Assembly (NCBI RefSeq): GCF_033473495.1
Contig: NC_088939.1
Coordinates: forward strand, 3,100,001 to 3,164,000
DNA length: 64,000 nucleotides
Direction of reading: 5' to 3'
Source: Cercospora beticola
Lineage: Eukaryota; Ascomycota; Dothideomycetes; Mycosphaerellales; Mycosphaerellaceae
In this document: positions 23,669-35,865 of the stretch, one piece after another
Numbering within the stretch: the first letter of the stretch is position 1
Layout: every line of letters begins with the position of its first letter
Notes under the pieces: generated by a model
What the model was told of the DNA's origin: nothing
The model's database searches: none
The model's input: only the letters and a program-made list of their open reading frames with translations
Program-made: the position numbers and the translations under genes

Positions 23669-23699
23669 CCACCCACATCGCGCTCAAAGACCTGCAAAA

Positions 23700-26600
23700 A
23701 TGCCGCACGAGGAGACCTCGGCGGCAGTGGCCAGCATCCTGTCGAATTTCGCCAAACAGTACACGCCCCTCGATGCAGAATCGTTCCCGGCTTCCGCTAT
23801 CGCCAATGGCATCAAGAGTAATAAGATCACGTTGCCCGGTGACGACACGATCGAGAAGCGCACGCTGGAGCGTGAACTCACCAATCTCGCAACGCGCATC
23901 CAGTTCCTCGAAGCGCGAGCGCACAGCGGTGTCAGCTCCCTACCCATCACCCCCAACGAGCCTTTGTCGTCAGCATTCCCGTCTCAGGATGCGTCATCTC
24001 CCAAGGCTTCTGCCCTCAACCCTCTGAACCCTAGGCAGCGTTCGGCATCATGGGTAAACAGCCTGCTGACCAAGAACGAGGGCGAGCCACACACGAGGCA
24101 GCTTACCGAGGAGCAGTTCACTGTACTGCGGGAACACATCGACCAGCAAGCGCAAGAGATTAAGACTCAGAAAGAGTTTATTGATGGCATCAAGGCCCAA
24201 CTCACACACCAGCAGACTGCGACCCGCGCAGCACTTGACACACTTGGGAACTCGCAGTCAATAGAACAGCTGAAACGAGAGATTGAGAAGAATGCACAGA
24301 TCAACGCAACATACCAGAAAGTGCTCCGAGAAATCGGCACTATCATCACGGCAGTTGCCAACGGTGATCTGAGCAAGAAGGTGCTTATCCATGCGACGGA
24401 AAAGGATCCCGAAATCGCAAGATTTAAGCATACAATCAACCAAATGGTGGACCAGTTGCAGGAGTTTGCAAGTCAAGTCACGAGTTTGGCAAAGCAAGTA
24501 GGCACAGAGGGACGACTTGGTGGTCAGGCTGTTGTGCCTGGCGTTGCTGGAATCTGGTCTGAACTCACCCAGAATGGTATGTTGCGATCGAAAGTATTGC
24601 GTGCTTACTCGCTAAAAGCTCCCAGTAAACGTGATGGCCCAAAATCTGACCGACCAAGTGCGCGAAATTGCTGTGGTACGTCGTAGAGCTAGCCCCAGTA
24701 CCACCAGCTATACTGATCCCTGTCTAGGTCACGACTGCAGTCGCCCAAGGTGATCTCAGTCGCATGATTCAAAGGCCCGCCAAAGGAGAAATCTACCAGC
24801 TACAACAGACCATCAATGCAATGGTGGGGCAGTTGCGAACCTTTGCCACAGAGGTCACGCGTGTGGCTCGTGATGTGGGCACTGAGGGAATCCTTGGTGG
24901 ACAAGCCCAGATCGAGGGAGTGCAAGGCATGTGGCACGATCTTACCATCAACGTCAATGCCATGGCGAACAATCTCACCGCGCAAGTGAGAGATATTGCG
25001 GAGGTCACAACAGCTGTCGCCAAGGGTGACCTCACACAGCAGGTCAAGGCACAGTGCAAGGGCGAAATCTTGGCACTGAAGACAACGATCAACAGCATGG
25101 TACACCAATTGCGACAATTTTCAGCAGAAGTGACCAATCTGGCACGTGAAGTCGGAACAGAAGGAAGACTAGGAGGTCAAGCAACCGTGCACGGAGTTGA
25201 GGGCACTTGGAAGGACCTGACCGAGAACGTGAATGGCATGGCGATGAATCTCACAACACAGGTTCGAGAGATCGCAGAAGTCACCACGGCAGTAGCACAG
25301 GTTCGTGGGATTGCGAAAGACCAAGAAAAAATGATGCTGACATTTTCATAGGGAGACTTGACCAAAAAGGTGCAGGCTGAGGTTCAGGGAGAAATTTTGG
25401 CCCTGAAGAACACCATCAACACCATGGTAGACAGGCTTGGAACATTCGCCACACAGGTATGCGACAGGCAGTTGAAAAAGCCTATTCCAAGCTCCGCTAA
25501 TAGTCTTCGGCACCTAGGTCAGCAGAGTAGCCAAAGAGGTCGGCACGGAAGGTGTCCTTGGAGGACAAGCCAGAGTCGAAAACGTTGAAGGCGAATGGAA
25601 GACGTTGACGGACAATGTCAACACCATGGCGAACAACTTGACTGGTATGTCGATGCTTCAGCTTGCTTCGTCGACGTGATCACTGACTACTGTGCTCTAC
25701 TTAGGCCAGGTGCGCAGCATCTCGGACGTCACGCAGGCCATCGCAAGAGGAGACATGAGCCAAAGGATTAAAGTCCACGCACAAGGAGAGATCCAAACTT
25801 TGAAAGACACTATCAATGACATGGTAACGAGGCTTGATGCGTGGTCATTGGCCGTGAAGCGGGTCGCGCGTGATGTCGGTGTCGATGGCAAGATGGGTGG
25901 TCAGGCCGAAGTCGAGGGCATCACCGGCCGCTGGAAAGAAATCACTACCGACGTCAACATCATGGCCCAAAACTTGACTTCACAGGTGCGAGCATTCGCT
26001 GACATCACGCATGCTGCGATGAAGGTATGGTTGAAACTGTCTTCCACGCGTTTCATATGCTGACAGGGCGACAGGGCGATTTCACGAAGATGATCAACGT
26101 TGAAGCATCGGGCGAAATGAACGAGCTCAAGAACAAGATCAACAAAATGGTGCTCAACTTGCGAGAAAGTATCCAAAAGAACAACCAGGCCAGGGAAGCT
26201 GCTGAATTAGCCAACAAGACCAAGTCCGAGTTCCTGGCGAATATGTCGCACGAGATCCGCACGCCAATGAATGGTATCATCGGCATGACTCAATTGACAC
26301 TGGATACCGAGCTTGAACAAAACCAGCGCGACATGTTGAACATCGTGTTCTCCCTCGCCAACAGCTTGCTAACCATCATCGACGACATTCTGGACATTTC
26401 CAAGATTGAGGCCAATCGTATGATCCTGGAGGAGGAGCCATTTTCACTGCGAGGCTTGGTCTTTAACAGTCTCAAGTCTCTCGCAGTACGCGCCAACGAG
26501 AAGGACATTAGCTTGATTTACGACACCGACGCTTCAGTTCCCGACTACATCGTAGGCGACTCATTCCGCTTACGGCAAATCATCCTCAACCTGGCAGGAA

Positions 26601-27996
26601 ATGCCATCAAGTTCACCGAGCATGGAGAAGTTCGCGTCAAGATCTTCTCTGACACATCCGTGGAATGCGCCGAAGATGAAGTGGTGGTCAAGTTCGCCGT
26701 CGCTGACACTGGTATTGGGATCCACTCCAACAAGCTAGATCTCATCTTCGACACCTTCCAACAAGCCGACGGTTCCACCACTCGGAAATTCGGTGGTACC
26801 GGCCTTGGATTGTCGATCTCGCGAAGACTTGTTACTCTTATGCGCGGAAAGATGTGGGTCGAGTCGACGTATGGTGCTGGCAGTACATTCTTCTTCACCT
26901 GCGTGGTCCGCCGTGGCGATCCTGATGTGCATCGGGTCATGCCCCAGCTACAGCAATACCGGAAGCACAACGTGCTCTTTGTGGACAACGGATTCATTGA
27001 CAACTCTGAACAGGTTGCGGCCAGCATCAAAGCTCTGGACTTGGTTCCTTGTGTTGTCGGCAACGGCAGGACGCCGCCGTCCGAGCTCAGCCCCGAGGAC
27101 CAGTACGATTGTGTTATCGTTGATAACACGGACACGGCACAGAAACTTCGAAGCTTGGAGCGCTTCAAGTACATCCCTATCGTCATGCTCGCTCCCGCAA
27201 TATCGGTCAACTTCAAGACGGCACTCGAAAATGGTATCTCCAGTTATATGACCACGCCTTGCTTGCCGATTGATCTCGGCAACGCGCTGGTACCCGCTCT
27301 CGAGGGCCGAGCTGCGCCAATTTCAGCTGACCATACAAGGACGTTCGACATTCTCCTTGCAGAGGACAACGCCGTCAACCAGAAGCTCGCAGTCAAGATA
27401 CTGACCAAGCACAATCATAAGGTTACCGTCGCCAATAACGGTCTCGAAGCCTTCGAGGCGATCAAGAAGAAGCGCTTTGACGTTGTTCTCATGGATGTGC
27501 AGATGCCCATCATGGGAGGCTTCGAAGCAACCGCGAATATCCGCGAGTATGAGAAGCAGCACGAGCTGGCGCGGTCTCCGATCGTTGCGCTTACAGCTCA
27601 CGCCATGCTTGGCGACCGGGAAAAATGCATCCAAGCACAGATGGACGAATATCTGTCAAAGCCTTTGAAACCAAATCAGCTCATCCAGACCATACTGAAA
27701 TGTGCGACTCTCGGTGGTGCGTTACTCGAAAGGAAATCCGACAACCGGTCTTCCATCCTCTCCGAAGATGCAACTTCTGATGCTAGCCCAGATCACAACA
27801 GACTGATGACGCCGAAACGCCCTGGTATGACCCCAAGAGGACAGACAGACAACGGACCTGCTGGCCTTGAGAGTCCAGCGATAGTCACCGCTGACCAGGA
27901 GGACCCGCTAGCTCGGGTACGTATATGAGCATAATCCTGGTAAGTACACCGCTAATCCGTGTGCAGGAGACATTGCTTCGCGCCAACAGTAGCTGA
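23700..27996 (+). CDS. NIK1: Group III hybrid histidine kinase with HAMP repeats (osmosensor)
   Basis: Cytoplasmic hybrid sensor kinase feeding the Ypd1-Ssk1-HOG MAP-kinase relay. Family members (Nik1/Os-1/DRK1) mediate osmotic response and sensitivity to phenylpyrrole, dicarboximide and aromatic-hydrocarbon fungicides. Exons are 23700-24576, 24626-24675, 24728-25300, 25352-25456, 25518-25644, 25705-26024, 26075-27916 and 27967-27996; phases close to 1307 residues, normal for the family. About six HAMP-type repeats of some 92 residues occupy roughly residues 190-720, each with VTTAVAxGDL, GEIxxLxxTIN and a GTEGxLGGQA-like segment. The dimerisation box has phospho-acceptor His743 ([10 protein letters not shown]). 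The ATPase domain has [19 protein letters not shown] and [13 protein letters not shown]. The receiver has acceptor Asp1158 (VVLMDVQMP). A final 30-nt exon gives ETLLRANSS and is missed by a straight reading through GTACGT at 27917. Confidence 0.97.
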
Positions 27997-29000
27997 TAGG
28001 AAAGGATCTATCGACATGCATTTGCGGCTTTAGCTTTGGCCAAGCCTCATGGATAATCTATTCGGGATTTTGCGCTTCTGCAAAGAAGTTAAAGAACGGG
28101 TTGAATTGGGTACGGTGTTCGGTGCAAAAGCGTTCTGACTCTTCCGCATATTGTTTTTATTCCAGACTGATGTTGTTGTATTGCATACAGGTGGAGGCCA
28201 GTCGAGTGCTGATGCCTATGAGTGGAGGGAGCCGGCTTTCGAGCCGAAAGTACTTGCCATAGTTCGTTATGACACCAATCTCCGGCGACACATGTCGCTG
28301 GAACACCTCACATTGTGTTGGTCCCAGAAACGTCTGTTCCGCATCGGCCGTTCAATGTTCTGAAAGCGTCGAAGGCGCCTGCCGGAAAGCGATGAAATTA
28401 TATTCAATGCCCAACATGGTAAGGCAAAAGTGCCGAGATTCTTCCAGGTTTGACTAGCTAGTTGTATATATGCAGTGACAAACTGTGTCATGCACTGTAG
28501 TTTATGCAAGGTGATAGATGCACTTGCCCATTAGAGGTCTAGAAGGTAAGTTGTCGCTTGGCAATCTGGACCTAGGTTGTCCCGGTCCGAAGGCTAATGA
28601 TCAGTAAACATTCAGCTTCCGGATTTCCCACCTGCACAATCACCACAAAACGAAAGCCTTCAGAGGGCCCGATCGCGGCATGACACTGCGTGCAAGGACT
28701 GTCTTACCAAGCAAGATTGAACCGTACAGGCATCAATAATTGCCGTCTGCCAGCATTGCAGCCATCAGTTTCGGGGCCCCAGGGTAATCGTGCTATTGCG
28801 ACTTAAGGCCGTAACCTTGGTAAGCGGAAGAGTCGGTGCAACTATTGATGATGAGAATATATGGTCAGAGGGACTTCAGTGTTGACTGATGTTTCGCGAT
28901 CGATTGCAGCTTTTTGAGACTCCACCCCGGCAGGAGGATTAGAAAACTCGGATTGTTCACTCATCAGTCACCGCCGAGTTCTCCACTTGCAAGCGACGCG
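27997..29000. other. Intergenic between histidine kinase and bZIP gene
   Basis: 3' flank of the kinase gene and promoter of the bZIP gene. Only short incoherent frames. Nothing recognisable. Confidence 0.5.
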
Positions 29001-30928
29001 ATGGAGGCCCGGACAAGAAATCGTCCGCAATCACAACTTCCTACTGCAAGTCCACCATCCAACAAGAAACGCAAGTCGAGTACTGGAAACTCGACAGATG
29101 AGCAGAGTGGCGATGATGGTAAGAAAAGAGGGCGGCCACGCGTCGAGAAGCAAGATGAATCCGCAGCCGATCGTCGTCGCACGCAAATTCGGATGGCTCA
29201 ACGGGCGTACCGACAACGCAAGGAAACGACGCTCGAAGGGCTTCGAAAGCGAGTGTCTGAATTGACCAACACGATCGAACTCATGAACAAGACTTTTATG
29301 GACCATCGTGATCGTCTCTTCGGTTCAAATCTTCCAGAAATGCATCTGCGCGATGTGCGTAACACAGCGATGCAATTCGATTCGCTTATGAGTGCTGTGC
29401 GCAATCCGACCGACAGTGCTGCAGAAGACTCGACCGCAGTAGAAAGCCACCGAGAGTCAGCAAGCTCAACTCACGGTAGTGTTGATGTACCAAGGCCATC
29501 TGCTCTGGAGCCCAAGAATGTCAACTCCTGGATCGACCGCTCGACCGTCATCCACCACCAGCAGCTGAGACAACAACAAGCCCAACAGGTCGGCATGGGG
29601 TATACGATGTATATGCAAGGACAGCAGCACAACATGGAAATGGGGCACCAACACCACCACGATTACATGTCCAATTTCGATGCAACCACCACGCAGCTGA
29701 TGCCCCCGAACAACAAAGAGTCGTATCCGAACCCTCAAAACGAATTTGACATTTTTCGCGTGGAATTGCCAGAGATCACGATTCCTCCTTCGTTAGAACC
29801 TCCCAAGACCTTCTCGCACAAGGAATCGAGTTTCGCACGACGTCTCCATCGTTTTGCTATTGAGCGTGGGTACCAACTCGTTCTCGATTATGAACGCGAC
29901 CCTGCCACCTATGCTCGGGTATTTCGGCTCTCCCTGATGAGCAGAGACCGAACAAAGCTCATGAAGATGTTGCGAGACACTCTCGATGGCAACCCTCATG
30001 ACCCTCTTGACCAAGCGTCTGATCTGATCCACGTTGGCGGAGCAGGCACGCACTATCCGCGACGGGACGAATACGGCAATCTGAAGCCTAAGAAACAATC
30101 TTGGTATATGGGAATCATTGGTCCGCAAATGCTCGCTCTCCTTGAGAACGCAGCACAGGACAGGATTAGTGTGGATATGACGGTAGAAATTGCTGGGATG
30201 GAAGGGGAATGGCTCGATCCCTACGATGTGGAAGGATATCTGGCAGAAAAGGGCATTCGCATCGACCCTTCAGCATCCTTTGCAGAAGCTGAGGTGACTG
30301 TTCCGTCTGTTCCTCCAAGTACGACGAGCGGCACTGATTCAGCGTCTTCGTTCGGAGCCCCGACTCCACCAGCTGATCAATCGGGCTTCCCATTCTGGCA
30401 ACGACCTCAGCAAGCCTACGAGAATGTCGCTATGCGAAAGCAAAGTGTAACGAGCTTTGACGCGATGGACTTTGACGACGCCTGGGCTGCGAGCACGGTC
30501 GGATTCTCCGACGCGTTGACAGGAAGCTGGATGAATTTCATGCAACCGGGCCAAGGGGTGACCGTGCATCCACCACTTGACTCTCAACCATCGGCGACCA
30601 CACCGACTGGTGCCACGGATCTCAGCTGGGACGGGATGCATTCACCAGGGCATACGCATTTGCAAGCACCCGACGTTCGCTCCCCTTGGACTGGCAAGAC
30701 GACCCAAAACACGGCCGGCCAGACGAAGAAGTCGATCATTTTGGACGTGGCAAAGTTCTTGAGCAGTAAGTCGGATACCCCTAATTCGATTTCCTCTAAA
30801 AGTATACGAGCTAACTCCAACATGCAGCCTTGACGGAATCTGGTATGTGCCTCACTCGGGCACCTGGTTACAGGCGAAGCGATGTGGATCGCGCGTTGGC
30901 GTTGGCTTCCTTCGATGCGTTTCAATAG
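29001..30928 (+). CDS. bZIP transcription factor, AP-1-like fungal type
   Basis: Exons 29001-30765 and 30828-30928 join in phase across a 62-nt GTAAGT...ATGCAG intron; 621 residues. The basic region and zipper are at about residues 57-105: RRRTQIRMAQRAYRQRK, followed by heptad Leu/Val positions (LEGLRKRVSEL, IELMNK). An N-terminal KKRGRPR is a probable nuclear signal or AT-hook. A conserved-looking C-terminal domain spans about residues 265-445 (SFARRLHRFAIERGYQLV, MLRDTLDG, GNLKPKKQSWYMGIIGP, GEWLDPYDVEGYLAEKGI). The spliced end (ALALASFDAFQ) would be lost without the intron. The layout resembles the family of Aspergillus MeaB, a nitrogen-metabolism regulator, but I cannot confirm orthology. 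I chose the ATG at 29001 over a longer non-conserved extension to 28914. Confidence 0.88.
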
Positions 30929-31388
30929 ATTACTCAACTTCCGTAGTGTAGAGTTGATGTTGAAAATAACTTTATGGTCCTGGTCGTTTTTTTGTTCGCA
31001 TCTTGGCACACAAAGCCGAGCCAGGCATTTCCTCGTCGCTCTGAAATAGGTCCCCTGCTCTTCAGGAAACCTTTTGCATTTTTGTTGCGAATCGCAATAG
31101 GGCCACTGGGTGCCTATATTATCCCGAACCCTTGCCGTTTCATTCTGTGCCCAGCAATGGGCGGAGTGTTCCGAGGATTGTCTGTGCTGGCGATGCGCGG
31201 AGTGTTCCGGCAATTGTCTATGCTCCTCGTGGTCACGATAAGCTATGCACCCTCCAGCATGGCCGCTCGGGCCCGTACATATATGTAAAGCCGGCTCTCG
31301 CACGACCTACGGGTATCAAGGCTTTAGCATATTCGCCTGCCCAAAACAAGAGCAATCTGCAGGTTCTTCCGTGGCTTAATCACGCTCT
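30929..31388. other. Convergent intergenic region
   Basis: 3' flanks of the bZIP gene and the UPF0390 gene. It contains two near copies of a short GCGGAGTGTTCCG-type word around 31160 and 31200. No gene. Confidence 0.5.
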
Positions 31389-31713
31389 TCACGTTCCCTT
31401 CTTCTTCGCCGCCTCTTGCGCCTTCTTCGCCAACTCCTGTCTCTTCTCCTTCTTTCCACCTTTCAACAACTCCAAGTGTCCTGCTCTGCTAGCAAGAGAT
31501 TTCTCTGTGAGCTCTGCGAGCCCCGATGAGTGCTTCTTCTTGAGCTGTTGGGTTTTCAAAATCGAGGCTTTTTTCGGTTTGATCACTCGAGCGCCGGTCT
31601 GTTTGCGCTGGGTGCTGGTCGCCGTGTCAGTCGTGTGCAAGAGACGAGTACTAGCATGCGACATACTTCTTCGGGGCCGGCGCTTTGGATTTCTTGATCT
31701 GTCCTTGCGCCAT
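31389..31713 (-). CDS. UPF0390 / Leydig-cell-tumour 10 kDa-like basic protein
   Basis: Small very basic protein, 90 residues, from exons 31667-31713 and 31389-31614, joined in phase through a 52-nt GTATGT...GACCAG intron. The N terminus MAQGQIKKSKAPAPK and the Lys/Arg-rich remainder ending EAAKKKGT match the UPF0390 family (human C19orf53 type, a probable nucleolar/ribosome-biogenesis-associated protein of unknown function). The N-terminal MAQGQ-KK signature is what identifies it; the first exon is only 47 nt and easy to miss. Confidence 0.8.
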
Positions 31714-32375
31714 GGTTTTGTTCGGTATCTGTTGAATCGGGTGGCAGGATCAGAAAGTTATGAGGCTCGGATTTCGTGGCGCGAAACTCCGGGTGGGGGC
31801 CATGCGAGACCTGCACTAGCTTGTCGTGGGCCCCAGCCAGTCGGGCCAATCGAGCCGATGTCCTCGATGAGTGGTCGAGACGAGGCTCGCGCTAACGGAA
31901 GTTCGATTTTCGGGGAGCGAGGGGCGACCAACAGCACTGCTTTAGAGCTTGCCAAGCTGCACATGTGCATCTCACCATTCCTCACGAGATGAAGATGTAC
32001 GGACTTGGAGCGAAGTTCCATTAACAATTCAGGCGCCATCGCGGTGTCGCGGACGTGTGCGCGGAATTATACCTCACTCTTAAGTAAGCATACATAGATC
32101 TAGGACTGCTGGTCCTAGACAGTGGCCCGCCGGGGCCACCGTTGTCAGTGTATGTGTATGGCTGGTTGCTGCTGTCAAAGCCTTGGACGACGCCCCGATA
32201 CGAGCAGCCTGAAGGACCATCCTCGATCGTAACGAGTACAGCCCAAACACTGCAGCAGTGTAGCGTCAAGTCAGAAAGTCGCCCTTTCGGTACTCTGCCA
32301 TCAGTCTCGGCGATCTCAAAGCACATGACGAAGGTTCCTTGGTTTCGATATAGGATCGAATCAAGCCTTGCCAGG
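31714..32375. other. Intergenic
   Basis: Promoter of the UPF0390 gene and 3' flank of the PP4R2 gene. No coherent coding frame or RNA gene seen. Confidence 0.5.
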
Positions 32376-34059
32376 TCACTTGGCTTCACTTTCCTTTACC
32401 ACTGGATTGCTATCAACATCAGCCACTACAACATCACCGTCTGCATCTCTTGCCTCTTCCATTTTCTCATCGTCCATCGCCTCCTTCAGTTTCTGAACGT
32501 CCTTCTCAACGTCTTGGGGGTCCTTTCCAGGGGCGCCAGGTTCACCCATTTCCTGGTCTTCATTTGCTTTGGCAGCAGGAGGAAAGGCGTCGGCGACATC
32601 GGGGATAGGACTCTTCGATCTGCCTCGACCAACGGCGGCCTCCATATCCAGCGTAGGTGCGCCAGCTTCTGCAGGCCTCTGTGGGCCGGTATCAATATCG
32701 CCGATCTCCTCCGGTCCTCTCGCATGCGGCTGCTCTTCCATACCCTCATCCATCGCTGCTTCTGCAATTGCAGGCACCAGTGAGCCACCGTCGCGACCAA
32801 CAACACCGGGACGGTGATTAAGCAAACTTCTCGGCGTCATGGGATTGCCATTCGGATCCATAGGCACAATGCCTGCTTCTTGTTCCTGCCGTAATAGTTC
32901 TCCTTGTGTGACCGCGCCTTGCTCTCTGAGTTGAATTTCAGTAGACGATGCTGACCCGGTGCTGGCGTCACTTTGTTCGGACAAGGTCGGCGAGGCGATC
33001 GGCGAAGATGTAACCTGCTGAGGGGCACCAGTACTATGTATGCCGTTGACAGTGACTGTCACTGTCTCAATTCCGCCAAGCCCGTGTGGTCCGTCTACCA
33101 TTTCCGTGCCCTCGCTGTGTAGCTCTCCCTGGCTGTTGCTGTCTGAGGCAGACGTAGGTGTCAGAATATTTGATTGATTCCGCAGCCACGGTATTGGCGT
33201 CAGCAGCGCGCCGCCCAAGCTCTCATCACTACCGAGACCATCTCTTTCCGTAATGCCATTCACCTGTGCCTCGCCGTTTGTCAGAAAGCCTCCATTCGCT
33301 GCTACTTGCAACGCTGGTAGCGGAAAGTCCGATACAGGCGAGCTAACTGAAACTATTCGATCGAGAGCACGTAAGTAGGCGGGGAGGAAGCGGTAGTGTC
33401 GTTTCGGTCGAAGCACCAGTTCTGCGAGCCGCTGAATCGTGTACGGAGGGCTCTCGGAGAAGTCGTATTGCAGGATTTTGGTCGAAGACTGGTATATGCT
33501 GAGGAGTTCCGGCGGCAGTGTACTGTGGACAGAGAGCTGTGTTCCATCTGCCAAAAGCGTGGGTGAGGGCACGGCTTCGGTCTGCTGCGAGTCTGCTGTC
33601 ACGTCGAATCCGGGAGGGAAATTCGGCCGCCCGGCGGCAATGTCAATCGGAGCGTCGTTCTCTTTCGTACTGCTCTGGCTGTTGGCTGGGGCATCGCTCT
33701 CTCCAACATGAAAATTGCTGTCGGGTGCGTCGGTGTCTGTGGTTGGCAGGCGTGGCGGGGGTGTCGAGGCGACGACTTCCGGATCGATGGGGGCGATTTG
33801 GTGCGTGGAGTGTGGAACGGGAATTTGTGGGATTGGGAACTCGTTGTAGACAATCTGGCGCAATCAGTTTAGGAAGTCGAGACATAGAGCTGGCCGGGAC
33901 AAACATCGTGCAGTCGTTGAAGTAAGCTCTCAAGCACGCGAGGCCATTCCGCGCTGTCGCATATTAGCAAGGCACGAGCGCGCGCGGGTTTGACGGGGCA
34001 TACATGTCTATCGAGCCGTCGCGCGCCGCCTGCTCCAGTATTTCCTCTTCGGAGATCAT
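32376..34059 (-). CDS. Protein phosphatase 4 regulatory subunit 2 (PP4R2/Psy4 family)
   Basis: Regulatory subunit that targets the PP4 catalytic subunit, with known roles in DNA-damage checkpoint recovery in the nucleus. Exons are 34004-34059, 33905-33953 and 32376-33854; 527 residues. The spliced N terminus reads MISEEEILEQAARDGSID, then EWPRVLESLLQRLHDIVYNE and FPIPQIP, which is the family's opening motif. Further conserved segments are YTIQRLAELVLRPKRHYRFL, PAYLRALDRIVSVSSPVSDF and ESLGGALLTPIPWL. The remaining C-terminal half is acidic and disordered (Glu/Asp/Pro/Ser), as usual for the family. Both 5' introns are GT-AG and end in CAG. The first two exons are 56 and 49 nt, so a naive reading would start inside exon 3. 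Confidence 0.88.
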
Positions 34060-35157
34060 GTCGGTGGTGTTGTGTTTTTTGGCGCAAACTCGTCAGAGTT
34101 CAGCTTGTTGGAAGTTGGAAGACGCGCTTTGGCGGCTGCCAAGCCAAAGCTCTGTCGGCGAGTACCTACATCACTCAACCACGAGGCTCTGTGCACGTCA
34201 CTCGATTCATTGTTCGTTCAAATACAGAATGTAAGAAGAAAGTGACAGTAATGGCACTATTTTCACAGAAGCTCGGCCGAGTCCAGAAGTTTACACAAAC
34301 AGCCACTCTGGCATTATGATTATATTACTCCCTCGCGATCCTCATGCTCTGTAGTGAGCAACATCATAACTCCTCCCACTGGCTGAGCCTGAACTATTTG
34401 CAGTTCACATTCGGCCTTTGTTTCGTTCCACAACAGACCTCTTCGACAAACATGTACACCGGTCGGCCGGTGACACGAATGCTTAGTATGCTCGTCGAGC
34501 CTTCTTCAAATCAGTCACAGCAACATTCTTATGTTCAGGAGTCGCAGCAAAGGCCATTCCCGGCCATTCAACAATAGATTGGCAGCCCTGAGATCCTTCG
34601 ATAACCAGTAGGCCCGGCTGAGTGGCCGTGGAGCGATGACCTGATGACTGAAAACAGGATGGCGATTGTGCTCGACAGTTGCTGCTCAATCTGGATCGTT
34701 CTATTCCTGGGTGTGCACGCACGAGGACAAGCGAATTCGCCGCGTAGGCATATTTTTGCTCACGGAGAAGCCTCGAACTGCCGCTAATGACCATTCGAGA
34801 CTGTACGAGGCCTTTGTCGAAATAAAAATGCCGAATGCGTGATCAGATAGCCTAATGCTCTGGTTGGACTTGGGCTCCTGCATGTAAGCTTGACAACTTC
34901 GAGCCCCACTGCACAGGCTGTCCCAAGACGCCATGAACCAAAATAATCCTGGCAGTCGATCGGACATACTGTCGATGCCTAGTCTCGTCTTGGAAGTAGG
35001 TTTTCAAGAAGACACTAGTCGTACCTGGCAAACTGATCCAATGATGCCCTGTAGGCTTGATACACGCCGGAAGCCGCATCAGAACTTGACCTAGAGCAAA
35101 ATTCCGTGCATGTTGAACTCGTCCTGGTGACTTAGAACAAGAATCCTCTGGGGTAGC
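34060..35157. other. Intergenic, no gene recognised
   Basis: Promoter of the PP4R2 gene and 3' flank of the F-box-like gene. Frames on both strands are short with unremarkable composition. Confidence 0.5.
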
Positions 35158-35865
35158 TCAGTCGCTGCCGCTCCGCCCTGGCTCCTGAGAATCCGCCGCG
35201 GGCTGCGAGCTTGATCGAGAAGCCTCGTCGTCTGGATCGGGAAGAAGACCATTCGGCAATGCGATGTTCAGAGCCTGTAAGATCTTGAGCATCTCCTTCT
35301 GCTTTCCCACCTCGGTCATTCTTTTCGTGCGCCGCCGCAGATCAGCTCCGATCTTGTTCTGCGCTGCAGATCCCTGGTACTTCCAGTTGGGCTGAGGGCG
35401 ACACTTGTCAGCGCGCATCTTCAGCCACTTGCGCATGGATTCCATTGTCTTAGGCACCGTCTGCTCCGCTGTGTGCAGCGTGATGGTAAGATTTTCGTTT
35501 TTCTTCAAATGTGTCTCTTCGTGAGGAGGCACTCGCTTGATCCAGGTGAGCAGGCCATCGAAATTGAAATCCGTGACTGCACATTTGATGGGGCACGAGG
35601 CGTGCATCAGGGGGAGAACCTCATTGCGGACCTGTCTCGAGGTTCTCGTCAAGGCATGCGGCATCTGCAGGCCTCGAATGCGGTCCTCGGGGTCCTTCGA
35701 GTTGAGGGGCAGGATGTGGATGGTGACCTTTTCCAGAGCGAGTTTGTAAATCTCAATGCGCAGCTCGGCGGGCAGGTCGAAGAATGACGTCTTGTCCCGT
35801 GTGGGCGGTGGCGCCCGAGGCGGTGCGGGCTGCAGAGGTCGCAAGGTCAGCAGCGGCGGCGGCAT
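35158..35865 (-). CDS. F-box-like / 2EXR-type protein
   Basis: Single-exon protein of 235 residues starting at the ATG at 35865 (MPPPLLTLRPLQPAPP). A longer open frame to 36261 is GC-rich and probably untranslated. After a Pro-rich N terminus comes FFDLPAELRIEIYKLALE, the typical opening of the F-box-like domain expanded in filamentous fungi, followed by ALTRTSRQVRNEVLPL, the matching second helix. A basic region (RRRTKRMTEVGKQKEMLK) and a Ser-rich acidic tail close it. Such proteins may act as substrate adaptors for SCF ubiquitin ligases, but many are uncharacterised. Substrate unknown. Confidence 0.75.
   Translation of the reverse strand: MPPPLLTLRPLQPAPPRAPPPTRDKTSFFDLPAELRIEIYKLALEKVTIHILPLNSKDPEDRIRGLQMPHALTRTSRQVRNEVLPLMHASCPIKCAVTDFNFDGLLTWIKRVPPHEETHLKKNENLTITLHTAEQTVPKTMESMRKWLKMRADKCRPQPNWKYQGSAAQNKIGADLRRRTKRMTEVGKQKEMLKILQALNIALPNGLLPDPDDEASRSSSQPAADSQEPGRSGSD

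Larger units (their letters stand above)
21287..23699. other. Long intergenic region: 3' flank of the BAP31 gene and promoter/leader of the histidine kinase
   Basis: Roughly 21.3-22.5 kb is moderately AT-rich with no gene. Repeated CTAG/TTAGC words around 21.85-21.97 kb and 22.4 kb hint at a decayed element, but no terminal repeats or coding remnant could be shown. Roughly 22.6-23.7 kb is GC- and pyrimidine-rich, as expected for a promoter and long 5' leader, and contains several short upstream ATG frames. Confidence 0.5.

Noticed and set aside
23439..23699. 87-codon in-frame extension upstream of the histidine kinase ATG
   Set aside because: It has no ATG, so it is leader sequence that happens to be open.
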